Position numbers and translations under genes: made by a program. Shown piece by piece: positions 11,401 to 26,400 of a stretch of 64,000 nt of DNA (the first letter of the stretch is position 1; each line of letters begins with the position of its first letter). The stretch is from Phoronis australis. Taxonomy: Eukaryota; Phoronida; Phoronidae. Below the pieces are notes generated by a model. It was given only the letters and a program-made list of their open reading frames with translations, was not told where the DNA came from and ran no database searches. The stretch covers positions 307,442-371,441 of the forward strand of contig NMRA01000164.1 in the NCBI GenBank assembly GCA_002633005.1. The letters run 5' to 3'.

Positions 11401-14400
11401 TCTACAGACTTATAGAATCTGTATTTTTTAAAAAACTTAATTTCCATTGTTTTGTCAATATTTAGCTAAAAGCACAGATTTGTTGATCAGGTCCTAAATA
11501 ACCTTTAAGTCACTAGAAATAACATTGTGGTGTTAAAAACTTCAACTTACTTCACAGAAGTATCTGCTCTTCCAAAGCAACTTAGTCGCATTCTTATCCT
11601 TTGTTTTGATTAGAGATTACTACATTTAATTGCTTGGAATCCTGACGGCCACACTGCCTTGGCAACTGAAACTAAGCTGCCGTGACAAGCAAAACAATGG
11701 GCCGGGTCTGAAGGAATATCGGACAGACAAAGAAATTTTCTGCTGAGAATTTATTTGAAGAGATTTGATTGGTCAATCACAGACGCAATTATATCCCACA
11801 GGAAAGCAAAGACAAAATGAGCCTCGACTAACTAATGACTACCAAACTTTTACCCGGGACTCAACACACGTGAGTCAATTTAGACTTAATTATTAAATTT
11901 CAAGCGATAAGAAGGGTCAATGTGATAGTCAGGTTTTGGAGTAAAATTTGACAGTCATGAGCCCTACAGGCTGCTGACTTAGTTACACTTACCATCAGAG
12001 GCTGCCTGTAATCCCATAGCCCGCAACTGGGCCAGGTGAGGATGAGAGGACAAAGATGGCTGTTCCCAGTCCTTCTGTGAGCGGCTGGTCTCCAGCTGAC
12101 GTGCTATCACAGTGTCGTGCGGAGATACGCAGTCGATATCATTGTTGGACAAGTATTTTCTGACGGCGCTGACATGCTTCTGGGTGAACACGTGATCTTG
12201 GATGGTGTACCGGTGCGAGTAGGGAAACTTACAGAGTGTGCACTCCTCAGGGGGTCGTGGTGACTCCGGCTCTGTACCATACGTCTTCTGATAAGCAAGC
12301 TTGGCTTTCTTCTCTTTTGCCCGAGCATTCTGGAACCAGACCTGAACTACGCGTTTCTGAAGTCCGATCTCTTTTCCCAGGAGTTCACACTCGGCCATCG
12401 TGGGTGTTTTGTAGTCCTGGAAAATGTGTTTCATGATCTTGATCTGTACGTTCGTCATCTGCGTCCTATAGCGCTTTGGAGGCAGACGATGGGCCGAGCT
12501 CGGAGACGTGGGACTACTATTCATCATGCTGTCGCCATCTTCAGAGTTTATTTCCGACCTCGAATCTTCATAACTAGTTCGCGACGAGTTGAGATCATCA
12601 ACGCTGCGCTCACTGATGTCTGTCTTGGGTCCCTCCATGTGACCCTCTTCTATCTCAGTCTTGACTCTGATTGGCTTACTCAAGTCCAAAGGTGTTTCAA
12701 TTTGCTTTTCTGAGGATGCAGATGCAGCCGGCTTGTTTACTTGTTTTGATTTAGGCACATCCATCCGACCAGTGCCACTCAATTCTTCGAGGTATTTCTT
12801 TAGGGAGTCTTCGTAGATTTTCTTCAGCTGAGCTTGAACCGGGTCGTTCATTGAAGGCATTGGCGGTATGAACGGTAGGAATGGTTGCATAGCATACTGT
12901 GCTGCCATCAGCTTGTTCATGTCTAATCCCATTGCACCGGGTGACAGACCAGGGATACTGGGAGGAGCAGTTGGACTAGAAGAAGATCCCTCCTCTTGGG
13001 ATGCATCCGGAATGGAATCGATGTCCACAGCTCCTTTTGCCATTTCCTCAGGATGTTTCATTGCCAGATGTGACTCGAGAGCACTCCGGTTGCGGAACAA
13101 CGCTCGACAAAACGGACAACGTTTATGAATGAGCTGGGTGTGAGCACGGAACTGCCCCTTCCGTTCCCGTGCACGAGTGTTCTGAAACCAGACTTGAACA
13201 ACACGCTTCTTCAGACCAACCTCATCCGAGATCTTCTCCAGCTGTTTGCGGGTCGGGTTGGAGTCTTGCTGGTACTTCTGGTACAAAAAGTCCAACTGTT
13301 CTGGAAGAATTGTCGTCCGCAGACGTTTGTGCATCGACTCGTCACTGCGATCAAAGTCATCTTCATCTGAACCAGACAGAGGGCGCTTTGTTGGAGAATT
13401 CTGCTCAGTGGCTGTTTCTCCACCAGCAGCGCTCTTGGCAACATTTTGCAAAAGAGCAAAAGCACCATCTGGAGCCAAGTTGGGAAACAAACCTGGGTTC
13501 ATGGAGTGTACCTTCTGATGTTCTACCCACAAGTCATAGCGACTGAATGTGTAGTGACACCTGTCACAACAGTATGCTTGCATTTTCTCCCCAGACTTCT
13601 CTTTTTCAGCCTTGATTTCATTCGAAGGCCCGTCATCCATAGACTGATCTTGACTCGGAGAGGTCTCTTTTATGTCGTTTTTTTCATTGTTACCTTCACT
13701 TCCAACAGAGGAACCAGAATCCTCTTCTAGTTTGAATGGCAGAGGAATGTCTTCGTTCTGATAACAAGTCTTCTTCTGATGCTTGATCAAGTCATAGTAG
13801 CGCTGAAACACCGTCGCACATTTCTTGCACTGATAGTTCAAGCTTTGGGTGCGAGTATAACGTGAGCCGTCACCATTCTCTGGAGGCTGATTCTCGTAGA
13901 CTTTTCTGGCTTTCTGACGTGCATTCTGGAACCACACAACAATGACACGGGGATTCAAGCCAAGTAGTTTGGACAAGTGTTCTAGATCATCATCCTTAGG
14001 GTAGGCGTTCTGATCAAAGTAATCCTGAAGTGTTTTAATTTGGAAGTCGGTGAACCGGGTTCGATTTGCTCGTCGCATAGACCTGGCCATGAAGGCGTGG
14101 CTCTCCAGAACATCGCTCGCCCCAGACACAGGGGTGCTAGTTGAAGGAAAATTAGTATAGGACCCATATGGACTAAAAGGTGCCGTGGGAGTTGGAGGCA
14201 ATGAGTTAGCAGCTGAACTGGTCAATGACATATTGCTATCCTCATTGAGATCATCATCAACTGGACCTGAAGTCGATTCCAGCTTCTCCTTTTTGATCAC
14301 TGGCTGTTGTATCTGTTGCTGCTTCTCCTCTTCCGTTCTCTCATCCTCCTCAATTGGAGGTAATTTTCCCGTCTTCTGATACTCTTCCAAGTCAATCGAT

Positions 14401-17400
14401 GTTGAAGGCGGGTTGTCAAAGTTGTAGGGAGAGTCCTTGTTGCGCTGGCGTTCCTTGAACAATGTGTTGCGGAACCAGTGCTTGATGACCTTCTGCGGTA
14501 GGCCAGACTGCTCACTCATGGAGATGATTTGTTCTTCGCTTGGCGAGTTGTTGATATCAAAATGAGCTCTCAGGATCTTCAGTTGCTCATCATTGATACG
14601 TGTGCGAGCGCGTTTCTCACCACTAGATGCACTTGACTGCTGCTGCGACTGCTGAACTGGTGGCTGATGTTGATTGGTCAATGGCTTGGAATCTGCCGTG
14701 GAGAGTGATGGGCTCGGAAAAGGTGCAGGAGACACAGGTGGCAACATCATGGGGAACATTGGTGACTGTAGATTCATGGCCATCTGCATATTAGGAGGAT
14801 AGAACATTGGCATAATTCCCAACATAGACATCTGAAGCATCTGTGCTGCAGCCGCATCAAATGATGCTGACGTTGGAGTCGCAGGTGTGGCAGGCTCAGA
14901 CCGAGGCTCTGTAGCCGTCTCGGAGGACTGACTGGTGGCTATCGAGAGTTTGTTGGTTTTTTCTTGACGAACGGTGTCCTGTTCCCTGTCCTCATCCATG
15001 GTGATGAACTTCTTGTTGATGTCCTCAGCCACAATATGGCTGTAGTTCTCCACAATGCTAGGAGGTACAACATCGTTGTGCACTTCCTCTCTGTGGCACT
15101 TCAGCACCCAGATACTGGTGAACTTCTTGTGGCATATCGGACAGACGCACTTATTCATTTCTGGAATGCTCGTGTCGACCTCTTTCTCATCGACTTTCTC
15201 AACAGATTTCTCCTCTTTCTCTTCATCTTCAGCCGCTTCTCGTTTTCTCTTGCGTCTCTCTTCCAACAGCGCTTGGTTTAATTCGTTATACTGCATCACG
15301 CACTCAAAGCCGAAATTCTCCAATAGATTCTTCTGCACTTGTAGTTTACGGCTGGACAAATAGCGCGGCAATCTGGCAGCTGGCACACCCGGCGCAGAGA
15401 ACAGACAGTACAGCTGCTGGTGCTGCTGCAAAACTTCAGCAGACACAAACACAGAGTTGCAGCGATTGCACACGTGCATCGCTGAAGTTGTCTGCATTTT
15501 CTGGAACGCCTGCAGCTGTGCATCTACAGAACTGGAGAGCACCGATGTGCAAACAGGAGTGCCCGAGTCTGAGGAAGTTGTCGCTGTCCTTGAAGCTGAA
15601 ATAACAGATGGTGCTGACGATGATGGAGCTATTGGCTTGGATTGCTGATGTTGCGTTAACTGCATGGCAAGGCTCAATGGTGTAGACTTTTTCTGTTGTT
15701 CAGCCATGGTAATGGCTGACGCCATCATCTTTGTAGGGTGTTCAATGAGAGGCTGCGACAAGTCGATTTGGCCAGTAGATGCAAGCTCTTGAATCTTGGA
15801 AGCTCTGGACTGATGAAGGACCGATCGCATGTGAATGTCAAGTGTAGTGCTCTGGGCATAAGCCACCTTGCAGATGTGACATTTGTAGGGTTTGGCATCA
15901 GGACTCTGGGCTGCTGCTGGCACAAAAGTCGATGGTGATGTGATGCTTGTGGTAATAGGGTTCGAATTACTAGGCGTTGGTGAAGGAGAGCAGGTGTTAC
16001 TAGCTAGCAGCGAAACCTGGCGCTGTTTGTGAAGATGCGACACAGAGTTGAAATGTACAAGAAGGATGTTCTTCTGTGTGAACGATTCCTTACATGTGTC
16101 ACACTTGTAAGGTCGGTTGGGGTCGAGGTATTTCTCCATTGGGTAACTCAGTTTTTCACCCTTGCGATGCAGTAAGGTTCTGTTATGGGCTGACAAGTAG
16201 TTCTGCTTTGTGAAGGCCACTTTACATCGATGGCACTTGTATTTACGTGCAGGGTCATTGAAATTATCTTCTGCCATCGCCTGACTATTCATATAGTCCT
16301 CGAGAAACTGTTTCTCCTTGTACGTAGTTTCCGACTGGTCCACACTGCTGCCATCCGTTGACTCCTGACTGTGAGAGTCTTCATCTTTCGCTACTTTCAC
16401 GTCATCGATGTCCTCCACCGAATCTTCTACATTCTCTGCTGAGCCCAGCGAATCACATGGACTAGGGCCAAGCATCATAGCACGCACCTGCTCTATCTCT
16501 GCCTCAGTCATCGTCTCGAAGTGAGTGGCCTCATAGTGACGATGGAGAGCTGGTAACGAACGGAAACTACGCTCGCAGATGTTGCACTTGGTGGCGGCGC
16601 GGATCACGTGATACTGCGAGTGCATCTGTAACTTTTCCACCGTCTTGAATGCTAGACTGCACTGGCTGCAGCGGTATTTGTAAACGTGACGCTCTGACAC
16701 TGCCATCTGTTGGCGCTTGGCGTGGATTTCGCGGAAGTGCGTCTGCAGGGAGTCCGCTGTCTTGAAATACTGGTTGCAGCCCTTCTTCCAACAGAGGTAG
16801 CCAGGGCCACGTGGCGTTTGCTTCAACTCTAAGTGCCCCAGCTCATTCTGGTGAGCATACAAGCTGTCGATGGAGAGGAACGTTTTTGTACACATCTGAC
16901 ACCGGTACTGCTCGTCGCTTACCTCTGACATGCCTTCTGGAAAAAGAACACGACTGTTAGCGTGTTATCAGTGAACATGGAAACAGGTGAATTGCTTATT
17001 ACAAAACAGAGCAGGCAGTGTGGCCCAGTGGGATAACAGGCAGCTTCCTTTACTGAAGGTCGGGGATTGAACTCAATAGCAGCGATCAGCCGAGCATTGC
17101 CCAATATATGACAAAGGCATAAGTAGTTTGTTTGAATACTTATTGAAACATGCACACATCCTTCTGCAATCCATTACTATTTCAAATGTGGAAAGGCCCA
17201 ATTGTCAATGGCAAGGTTTGAACTTATGGTCACCAAGTAAAGAAAGTGAGACTGCAGAAGCTCACACAGGCCCAAAAACCTGCAAGTTAAAAGGTAAAAC
17301 ACCAGCCTTGTCCCCAAGCCTCAAGCTGGCGCTATTCGGTTTGGCAATTGGAGGCTTGATGGGAAATACCTTCTACGCAATGATTGGCCACTGTCTTGAC

Positions 17401-20400
17401 GTCATAAAAACAAAGGCAGGCTTTAATTATTTTCACAGGTCTTTTACTGCAGAAAATAACTTTATAACTTTATATTACTTGTGATAAATGTGTCAGAATT
17501 CTGGCACATTTCATTTCCCATAACCAAGCCTCAAATGGCTAAACCGATCATAGGTTTGGGACAAGGCTTGATAAAACACAAGTTTAGAACAAAATATGGA
17601 TGCATAATCTCACTTTAAATTCAAGGTACGGTTAACAAATATGACAAGCATTTTGTTCAGAGCTTATTTACCTTCAGCTTCATTGTCAACGTTCATCGCT
17701 TCCTCTTTGACTCGGCTCTCTGAATCGGAATCAGGAGTTAGCAGAGGTGAGGATGCCAATCCTTTGTTTGATGGGCTTTGGGTTTTATTGGTACCTTCAG
17801 CAATGGGATCCGTCTCAACCATCACTAGGAGGCGCTGCATTCCCTCGGCCGTGACCTTGTGTGAGCTAAACAAGTGTTTCTGCAGACCATCCTTTTCCGT
17901 GAAGCACTCCTGACACAAGGGGCAGGTCGATTGTGTGGAATTCTGGGATACAACATGACCACTGCGATTCTGGGGATGAGTATCAGCTCCTGGAATGATC
18001 ATAAATAAGTGGCCTGATCAAACTACTATACTTGTCCCTGTTAACGGCCAGGCTACACGAATTGTTGAATTGAAAGATCAAGGCGAGGGCATAAACCTGA
18101 GCATAGGTTGAAACAGACACTTTGTGAAAGAAGAGAGGCAGGCGTTCAACTGGATATGATTTTATGCCGAGAAAGTCGTACAAATGGCAGTTATGTCAGG
18201 AACAAAATTGAATATGCCTAAGTAAATATACAATTTGCAAGTCACATTTTGGGAGTTGAAATTCTGTATGATGGCCTTTACAAACCTGGGTGCTTTTAAG
18301 AACCAAGACCCAGCCACACAAAGAAGTTGTGGGTGTATAACTGAGCATGAAGTGACATCAACAACTATGTCACATTGAATGTGTTGAGTGGAAATAGATT
18401 TTTAATAGCATAGATGAAAATAACGATGTGTACAATGTGTACATCACTTGTGTATGATTGTGACTTTAAATAATATTGTGCTCAATTACTGCAATAAAAT
18501 GTCAAAACAATTTTTTGAAAAGCGTCCTTTGTAAATAAAAAGCAATGATCACTAATGTCGAATAACTGACTTAAAAAGTCTGAGTCAAAGCAAGTGACTC
18601 AATGCTGAAAAGAAGCACAAGCGCACTCTATGGGTATCAACAAACAACTATTTAGTTTGACCAAGATTTATCAATACATCAAAATCCTATGATAAAATCT
18701 CACCAATTTAGGACACAATATGGGCGACAAATTAAACTTTTTCTCATAAAATGCGAGTAAACACCAAATAGTTACTTTATCATTTCAATACGCCATATTA
18801 CAGTTACCATCAAACACACCGATTTTGAGTAGCCTTTTGTGGACATTCGCAACAATTAAAAAATGACAGTTCTGGTGATTATACTTGTCCGAAGTTGATG
18901 AGATTTTTCAGAATACAGTTAGACGTATATGTGCAAATGTAGGGTAAGGCACATATATAAGTATATGTATACATATATCCAAGTTTAATATACATATGAC
19001 TACCCAATATCTTGGTAAAAAACAACTAGATAACACATCAACATATAATTCTAACTCAGGTCACCCTGAGCTGAATACACAGTAGTCCATATTGCACATT
19101 AAGGACCTCTGTTGCCCTTGCTAATGCTATACTAAGTTTGCCACAGCCATAATTAACAAGCACCTATTTAGAAATATGATAGGACTCGTGACACAACTGC
19201 CATTACAAAAGTGCGTACATCCCACCTAGGCGTTAATGAGGAGGTTGTCACTTTTATTAAAATATTGATGCACCCCACATCTGTACGCCATTAAGGGCAC
19301 CTAATTAGACCCATTGTTTTAACATGTCTTTGGCTACAATAAATTGTATTACATGACTTGAAATAACAACTGGGGCTCTGACTGCATACTCTGACTAACC
19401 AAAAGGAAACTGTACGCCATGTTTGCCTTAATTAGTAGCTGCTTAAAGTTGTCTGACAGACCAAATTAACACAAACATATTACAAGTCTAAATACAGTCT
19501 GCACAAAGCACAGACAAATATAACAATCCATAACTATGTCCATTAGATTAGGGTTACATAGGAACCTACAAAATGCCCAAATTTGGCTAAATTCTGAAAT
19601 GTCATATCTAATCGAGATGGCTGATCAGATTCATACGAAACATTCACATATTGTGCTTTATGAACTGTTCTACAAAACGCAGATAGGAAATGTTTTTAAA
19701 TTCATCCACTTTTGTATGACGAGGTATCAAAAAGTAGGACTTTTAAGATTTTTAGGGAAAAAAATGAAACTTGCATAACACAAACACAAAATAAATTGGA
19801 AAACCGTAGCAGTGTCATTTGAGATTTCAAACAGAATTTGGTCATGTGATTAATACCGTCATATTGCAACGACTATACACTTATTTTCTGCTAATTCTTA
19901 CTAAAAAGACGTGGTCATGTGATGCTATTAACAGCAGATTGCTAAAAAGTCTTAATCAAATTCTAAAGGCTTTAGGATTTCAGAAAATTTATACTGTCAC
20001 TTAGAGTCTGTAGATACTTGTGTGAAAACACAGACTCAAGTGGGATAATCCTAAGGCAAACTACTTCTTACCATTTACTAACTAGGAATTAACAGGTTCC
20101 TAACATAAATCTTCCAAGCTTGGGAGTAGTTAACATATTCAGTGACTTACTTGGCTTAACTAACCATTTCCTCGTCCAAATCCCATTACAAGTAACTCTT
20201 CCCAGTTCTGGTATCTGACACAGATATACATTAAACAAACCCACCAACTAATTGCCTCATCTGGTAAAATGCACAATACTTTTATTAGTGTGAAACAGCA
20301 TTGTCTCACTGCAGGAAGCCTTCTGGTGAAACACACACTACTTCACAGGTGTGGAACTGCACAATCTAACTCCAGGATAGCTCTATTACCCATCAGCCAT

Positions 20401-23400
20401 GTGTCCTACCATCAACTCTGATACATGATCCACTTGCTCACAACCACCAGATGATTTCCAGCATGTGTTTAAGCCCCACACTTGGCTGGAGGTCTCCAAT
20501 ACATCACATGTTTGACAACTATACTGGCTGGGCGCATGTGGTTCAGTATATCTGTGCACACACATAGCAATGTGTTCAGCTGTCTGATCAGATCAGATCA
20601 TCAAAAGCCAAAGGCATCAATCGCATGTAGTCTGTGTGTGTTTTCACAACTGGTGAAGTCCTCAGAGGCATATCTCACAGGTAGCACAGACCAAAGTGTT
20701 GACAAGGTATAGAGACATGTTGTTGAGCTAATGTGAAGTGGCCGTTATGTAAGAGACTTAGGACACATTGCCAAAAATATTGTGTTACTTTACAACCACA
20801 CATGATTAACGTGAGGGTATTTAACACTGATACAAAATAGCAACAAAAACTAGGACGTTCACCAGTTTCAACGTGACCTACCAGTTTCCTCACTTAATAA
20901 AATATAGATATATCAATTAACACGCTTCCTTCCAAAGTGACGACCTACTTATAAACTAGAAAAAGTTAGCTCGGTTCCTTAAAAAAGAAATAAATTTCAA
21001 GAGCCTTTCAAAACGCAGTGATAATTTATTTCTAGAAGAGATAAAACATTGAATTGCATATAAAACTAATTTCTTACACAAATGATAGTAAATATGACTG
21101 CAAACACAAGATGACTTAACTCATCTCCTGTTTGGTGTAAACTTTTAAAGCTACTCTGGCACTTCATCTATAATTCTAATAGTTTGACCAGCCATTTTTT
21201 TCATATATGTCAATACCAGTAAAAACATTCTGTACTGCAACTCCACCTAGTGTTGAGGAAAGAGTACTAGTGCCATGGCCCACCAATGCTTGCACAAAAT
21301 TACAGTTAATTTAAAATGTCACTTGAGAATAGGTTAACATGAGCAGTGAGCCAAGGCGGCAATTAGGCCTCCTAATAGTGATACAGCTAAAAATACCATA
21401 ATGACATCCGTGCTATTACGTCTCGATTGCACTCTCTTTTAGTCCTATCCAGGCACGTTTAAAAAAAGTTCAAACAAATCCTAGGCTGTCCAGAGGCAGA
21501 GGATTTTCAAAGCGCAAAAATTAAGTAATAAAATTTTCTAATTTATTCAGTCGACAGTTTAAGTGGCGACAGATGCATATAATTAGTGTGAGAAAGGAAA
21601 CGACCTCTTAATAACACAAGTTATGGGTCAAATGCTGTGACACGCCACTCCTAAATTAATTACACTATTGGCACTGTCTCTTAAAGTTGAACAGTTGGAG
21701 CATGGACCACTAAGACCATGTCAAATGACAGACAATGACACATGAAATACATATGACCAGACATCAAGTGCTAATTCCATCAATGCACGGGGCAAAAAAG
21801 ATAGAGATAAATGGTTCAAGTTCACTTGTACCATAGATCCATAGTTAACGCTAAACAGTGATAAACCAACTCATAATTGCATATGAACGACACGGAACAG
21901 ATTAAATTCCCATACTTTTTTTACTAACTTAAGCACAAAAATAGCACATGTATAAAAGTGAGTCTAATATCAAGAATGTTTAAGTTAAAACTGAGTTTAT
22001 CTAATAAACAATCCATTGCAACTAATAACTTCTGTGTAAAATGTATACACCTGGAAACCACCAATCTTATCAGGTAGTGCCACCTGTGATCCTTACCTGT
22101 GCTATCCTCATCATGATGTCCCTTGGGTGACAGGTTAGTCGTATCTTCTGCTATCTCATCATCTGTTAAGAAGAGAGAAGAATTAAAACAAGGAACAATG
22201 AATCTGACGAACAAACAACACACCACGAAAAACGTCACAGTCAACGAGTGCGCTAGACAACAAGTAATACCTTTTACCAAAAAATGAATCATTATTATTT
22301 CGGCAATAAAGGCCATAGCCCATCGTACAAAAACAGCATTTATATATTTAAAACATATTTAGCATTTATCTATTTATGCAACAAGTTCTCACTACCCTGA
22401 AAAGCTGAGAAGACATATTTACAAAGTTTAAAAAGTTGTTTAATATCAATTGGTATGAACATGGAAGGGTGCTTCCAGGAGCACAAGTCAACGAACCTTT
22501 CACTACGTTCAGTGTAAACATTAAAATTAAGAAGAAAATGGTATTCGTCCTCAATAATATTGGGACAGAAGGGCTAACTACAGACCCGTTTAAATTGTCA
22601 AGTATTAAACCAAACAAAGTTATCCAGGCATTGAGTCATTCAGGAGTCAGGGGCATTGTTAAGACAGGTACAGTCACAAGTTTTGTATAGTTTTATAAAG
22701 CAGAAATTTAAAACTTTTTCGGTGACAAATACAGCAAAATTATACAACAATCATGTTCAATTATAAATTTGTATATTAAACGAGAGTTTTACAATTTGTT
22801 TACTTAGTTACATGAAATACAATAGTGAAGGTTTTCTTCTTGCGCCCATAACCAAATCGTACAAACAACACACAAACACACAAACAAACAGACACACACA
22901 AACACACACACACACACACACACACTTAATTACATAAATAAACGAGACAGTACATAAAAGATAAAAGCCAACATCACAAACTGAGAAAGAACTGCAAATG
23001 ATTATAGATATGTGAGCTTGTTCTTTTGGCAATAGTCACTTAAAGGCGTCCCAGACTTTTGAGAACCAGTTTGATGCCTGTTAATAAGTTGATAAAACTG
23101 GTTCTCAAAATGTTGGAACCTTGTAAGTTGCTATTACCTGTTTTCTGCATTAAAAACTAAACTTAAAGTAAAATAGGGAAGCACATAGTATACCTGAAGT
23201 AACCTGTGATACCACGATAGAGTAAACAATGTTTCTCAACACAGAGTTCACCCAAGACACCACCTGATTTGTGCACCTTATCTAGCTCATTCCGATATTT
23301 CTTATTGTAAACAATTTCCAACAACATAGCAAATCAAAAACTACGCCATTTTCTAAGCTGTAGCTGAAAATTTAATTTTTCTATATTATACAGCCATGAG

Positions 23401-26400
23401 TATGGTCGGTTTTCAGACAAAATGACCCAGAACTCCCTATCACGAAAACGCTGTATTCATCGTCAAAGTAGCCTTCCGTCATGATCAAGAATGAAGTGAT
23501 GTATTTAGAATTTTGCTGCCACCTTAGTCATATCCAGTCATTTTTGCTGTAAACAGAATTAGTCATCAAGACAGCCAACAGATTAGTTTTGCCATTTACT
23601 ATATCAAACAATGAGAATGATGAAAACTAAGAAAACTACAAAATATATCGAAGCAGCAATCGTCCCAATTTTTACCAAACAGAAATGCTTCAAACTTAAA
23701 TTTAATTGAATGGACAATGTGACCTTGAAGAGGACATTATGGTTATATGTTATGGTAGTTTCTACAAATTAGAACACAATACCTAAGAACAGTAAAGTTT
23801 TATTTCATCCAGATTAAACAAGAAGACAAATTTACTCATTTGAAAACTTTACATAGTTTGGCTGTCACCAACAAACACGGTGAAATTTTAAACATTTATG
23901 ACAATGCAGTGAGCATTTGAAAAATTAAAAAATGAAAATGTTGGCCATAATTTTGGCCAAATCTGAGGAACTTCCAGTGACCATTGATAGCAAGACCCAG
24001 GCTAATTAGAATAAACAAGATATGTTTGGCAGTACATATATCTCTATTGTTAGTCTGAGAGACCACGAACAACTTCTATAGCGTCATTGTATCCAAGTGA
24101 AAGAATTAATAAACATCATGAATTGGAATTTTCTTTTATTTTGCATTCAGAAACAAAAAGCACCGATCTAAAGCTGTCGCTGCTTGTGAACGATACACAG
24201 TTTAGATTCTTTGTTGGTATTTGCGAGCCTAGATTTTATAAACGCTGAAGGATCCATGTGCAAACAACATATCTAAATACAGGGACTTAATTAGGTAACG
24301 TGACTTAGATTGAGAAAATATGAGCCAGGCTAACGAAGCTATTGAATGCTGTTTTGTAAGGCAACAAATTACTCACAGATAAGAAGGAGAGCTAGGAGTA
24401 AAAACATGACAAGGAATGCAAGAAAAAAACTAATTTGGCTTGCAACTCATTCCTGGTAATGATTACAGTTAATTGTATCGACCATGCATATTTATTCATT
24501 AATCCTGCCAACTATATACAATACGGGCTATATGCAAAGAAAACACATTGCAACAAGCTACGTCATATTTGGTTAATTTCTGCGAACACAGTCGGATAAT
24601 CAAGCCGGTATGGTTCTGATAAAAAACTCCACATCCATGGAGAATGGTTCAAATTAGGACGTGTCGTAATGAACCAAGTGGTAATTAGTAATTACGGTAT
24701 CCCGCCAGGGCAGCCATTTTTTCCCAAGGATTTTAATGAACAACAGACGGAACCTGCAAATTTACTTAGTCAAAAATGGCTTCATTATAGCCAAAAGAAT
24801 GCCGTCTAGTTCTTATGCAAATTAACAGGTTTGACCTAACGAGAATTTAGCAGGGAGAAACCTGGGCAATTATAGCCCACAAGACATATAACTGATTCAG
24901 CAAGCCCAGGGTCACCAGTTATCAAAGAGGTGAATTCATTCTCATATTACCTTTGTTATGTCGTGATAAATCTTAATCAAGATACACTCTTTGTGGCATT
25001 TCATACTCAGAAACAATACAAGATAGATGAAGAGGGGTATTACCAACCATGCTTGAGAAACCAGGGAACATTGAATAGACATCATTTTGGTAATGACATG
25101 GCAGAAAGTATCTACCTTATCCATTGTCCCAGGCACAATGTTATCCAGTCAAGGAAGTGCACTTGCATAAAGCAATCAGCCAAGACTCTGATTAGGCACT
25201 GATTCAATGGCAAGGCACTTCAAACTTAAGCATTGAGAAGCTTATGTAAACTGGGAAAGTACAGATACAGTCATTTTTCCCAAGGGCCAAACAGAGGGTG
25301 AGAATCCTGACATTTTTGACAGAAAATTAAAACAACACTGCCCACTTCTTTTAACAGCTTTTGTGGTGATAGAGCCTAGGACAATGGCTTATCTCAGTGT
25401 CATTACTGTGGGCAGCAGAGACATACCTGTATTCAACTCAACAGGTAGAGTCATCAATAGAGGCTGAGTGCTGAGTACACAACTTCAAACAATAGTCTCG
25501 GAGGCTCTTGAAAGGAGTTTCTGAACTGACCATGTTGTGTGATAACCATGCATTGAGCCATGGGATTACGGGAGGACTAATTTATTGGCAGGTATTAAAA
25601 AACGTCTGGCCATCTAATTAAAGGCGCTATAAAACCCACCTTCGGCAGAAGAATCAAACTGTTTATTTAGAGAATTTACCACCTTGAAACTGGTCTTGAC
25701 TTATTTGGTACTTAGATGAGTAATCACTGTGCATCAGAAGAAGAACTGAGAATTCGTTAGTGTTTGAAACCATACTCTTGTCTCAAGCTCGGATGCCCGG
25801 CCAGTACTTCGTAAGTCCTGAGACCATATCTAATTTAAGAAAGCGTCCAATCATACGGAGGTCGATCAGATCACACTGCGTTCTCCAAAGTTTTGAGCTG
25901 AGCAATAACTTAATAAAGCTTGTAAACGCATGTGACAATCTAAGTAAGAACCGTATGGATCACGTGTCCCTCGCCCATTTCACCAAGGCTGGCTAGGGCA
26001 TCCTGACACATAGGAACAAGTTGTAACCAATTTCATTAACAAATAGTCAAAAGTTGGGAATTTGTTGACAGGAGGCAAGTTTACATCGGCTTTAATTAAC
26101 AGTTGAATAAGTTTCATACAAAGAAGAAAAAGTAACGGTATCAAAGCGGCTTTTAACCCACGTTCCAACATCTAGAGATGATGGTCGCCACACAAAATGA
26201 CCCAACCAGACAAGCTAACTTGAAGAGCTTGGTCTCTAGCCATGACAAACTATTGGTCCTTTGCGAGCCCACAAATCACCGCTAAGTTGACTAAAGAACA
26301 ACTCTAGATCAATTTCATAATTGAAGTGGTATTTTAAACAAAAAAAAAGTTTTTTCTGTGATGGAAGGCGGCTTCCATTTTAAATAAAGAGATGTACAAG

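Larger units (their letters stand above)
17990..22096 (-). other. zfhx intron 2 (4.1 kb)
   Basis: Contains repeat family C copy 1 (18690-18830), repeat family B copy (19540-19870), and a complex TAATTA-bearing block at 19180-19480. AT-rich elsewhere; no coding exon recognised. Confidence 0.75.

Noticed and set aside
11979-11992. Extension of zfhx exon 4 to its in-frame stop
   Set aside because: A consensus GTAAGT donor at 11992-11987 and a matching phase-1 exon 5 explain the frame better; the extension adds only KCN.
17017-17085. A functional tRNA gene
   Set aside because: A- and B-box-like words are present but no acceptor-stem pairing or clean anticodon loop; retained only as a possible SINE head.
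17128-17484. 118-residue plus-strand open frame
   Set aside because: Sits in zfhx intron 3 over a SINE-like segment; no domain.
22808-23032. Minus-strand VCVCVC open frame
   Set aside because: Produced by the CA microsatellite.
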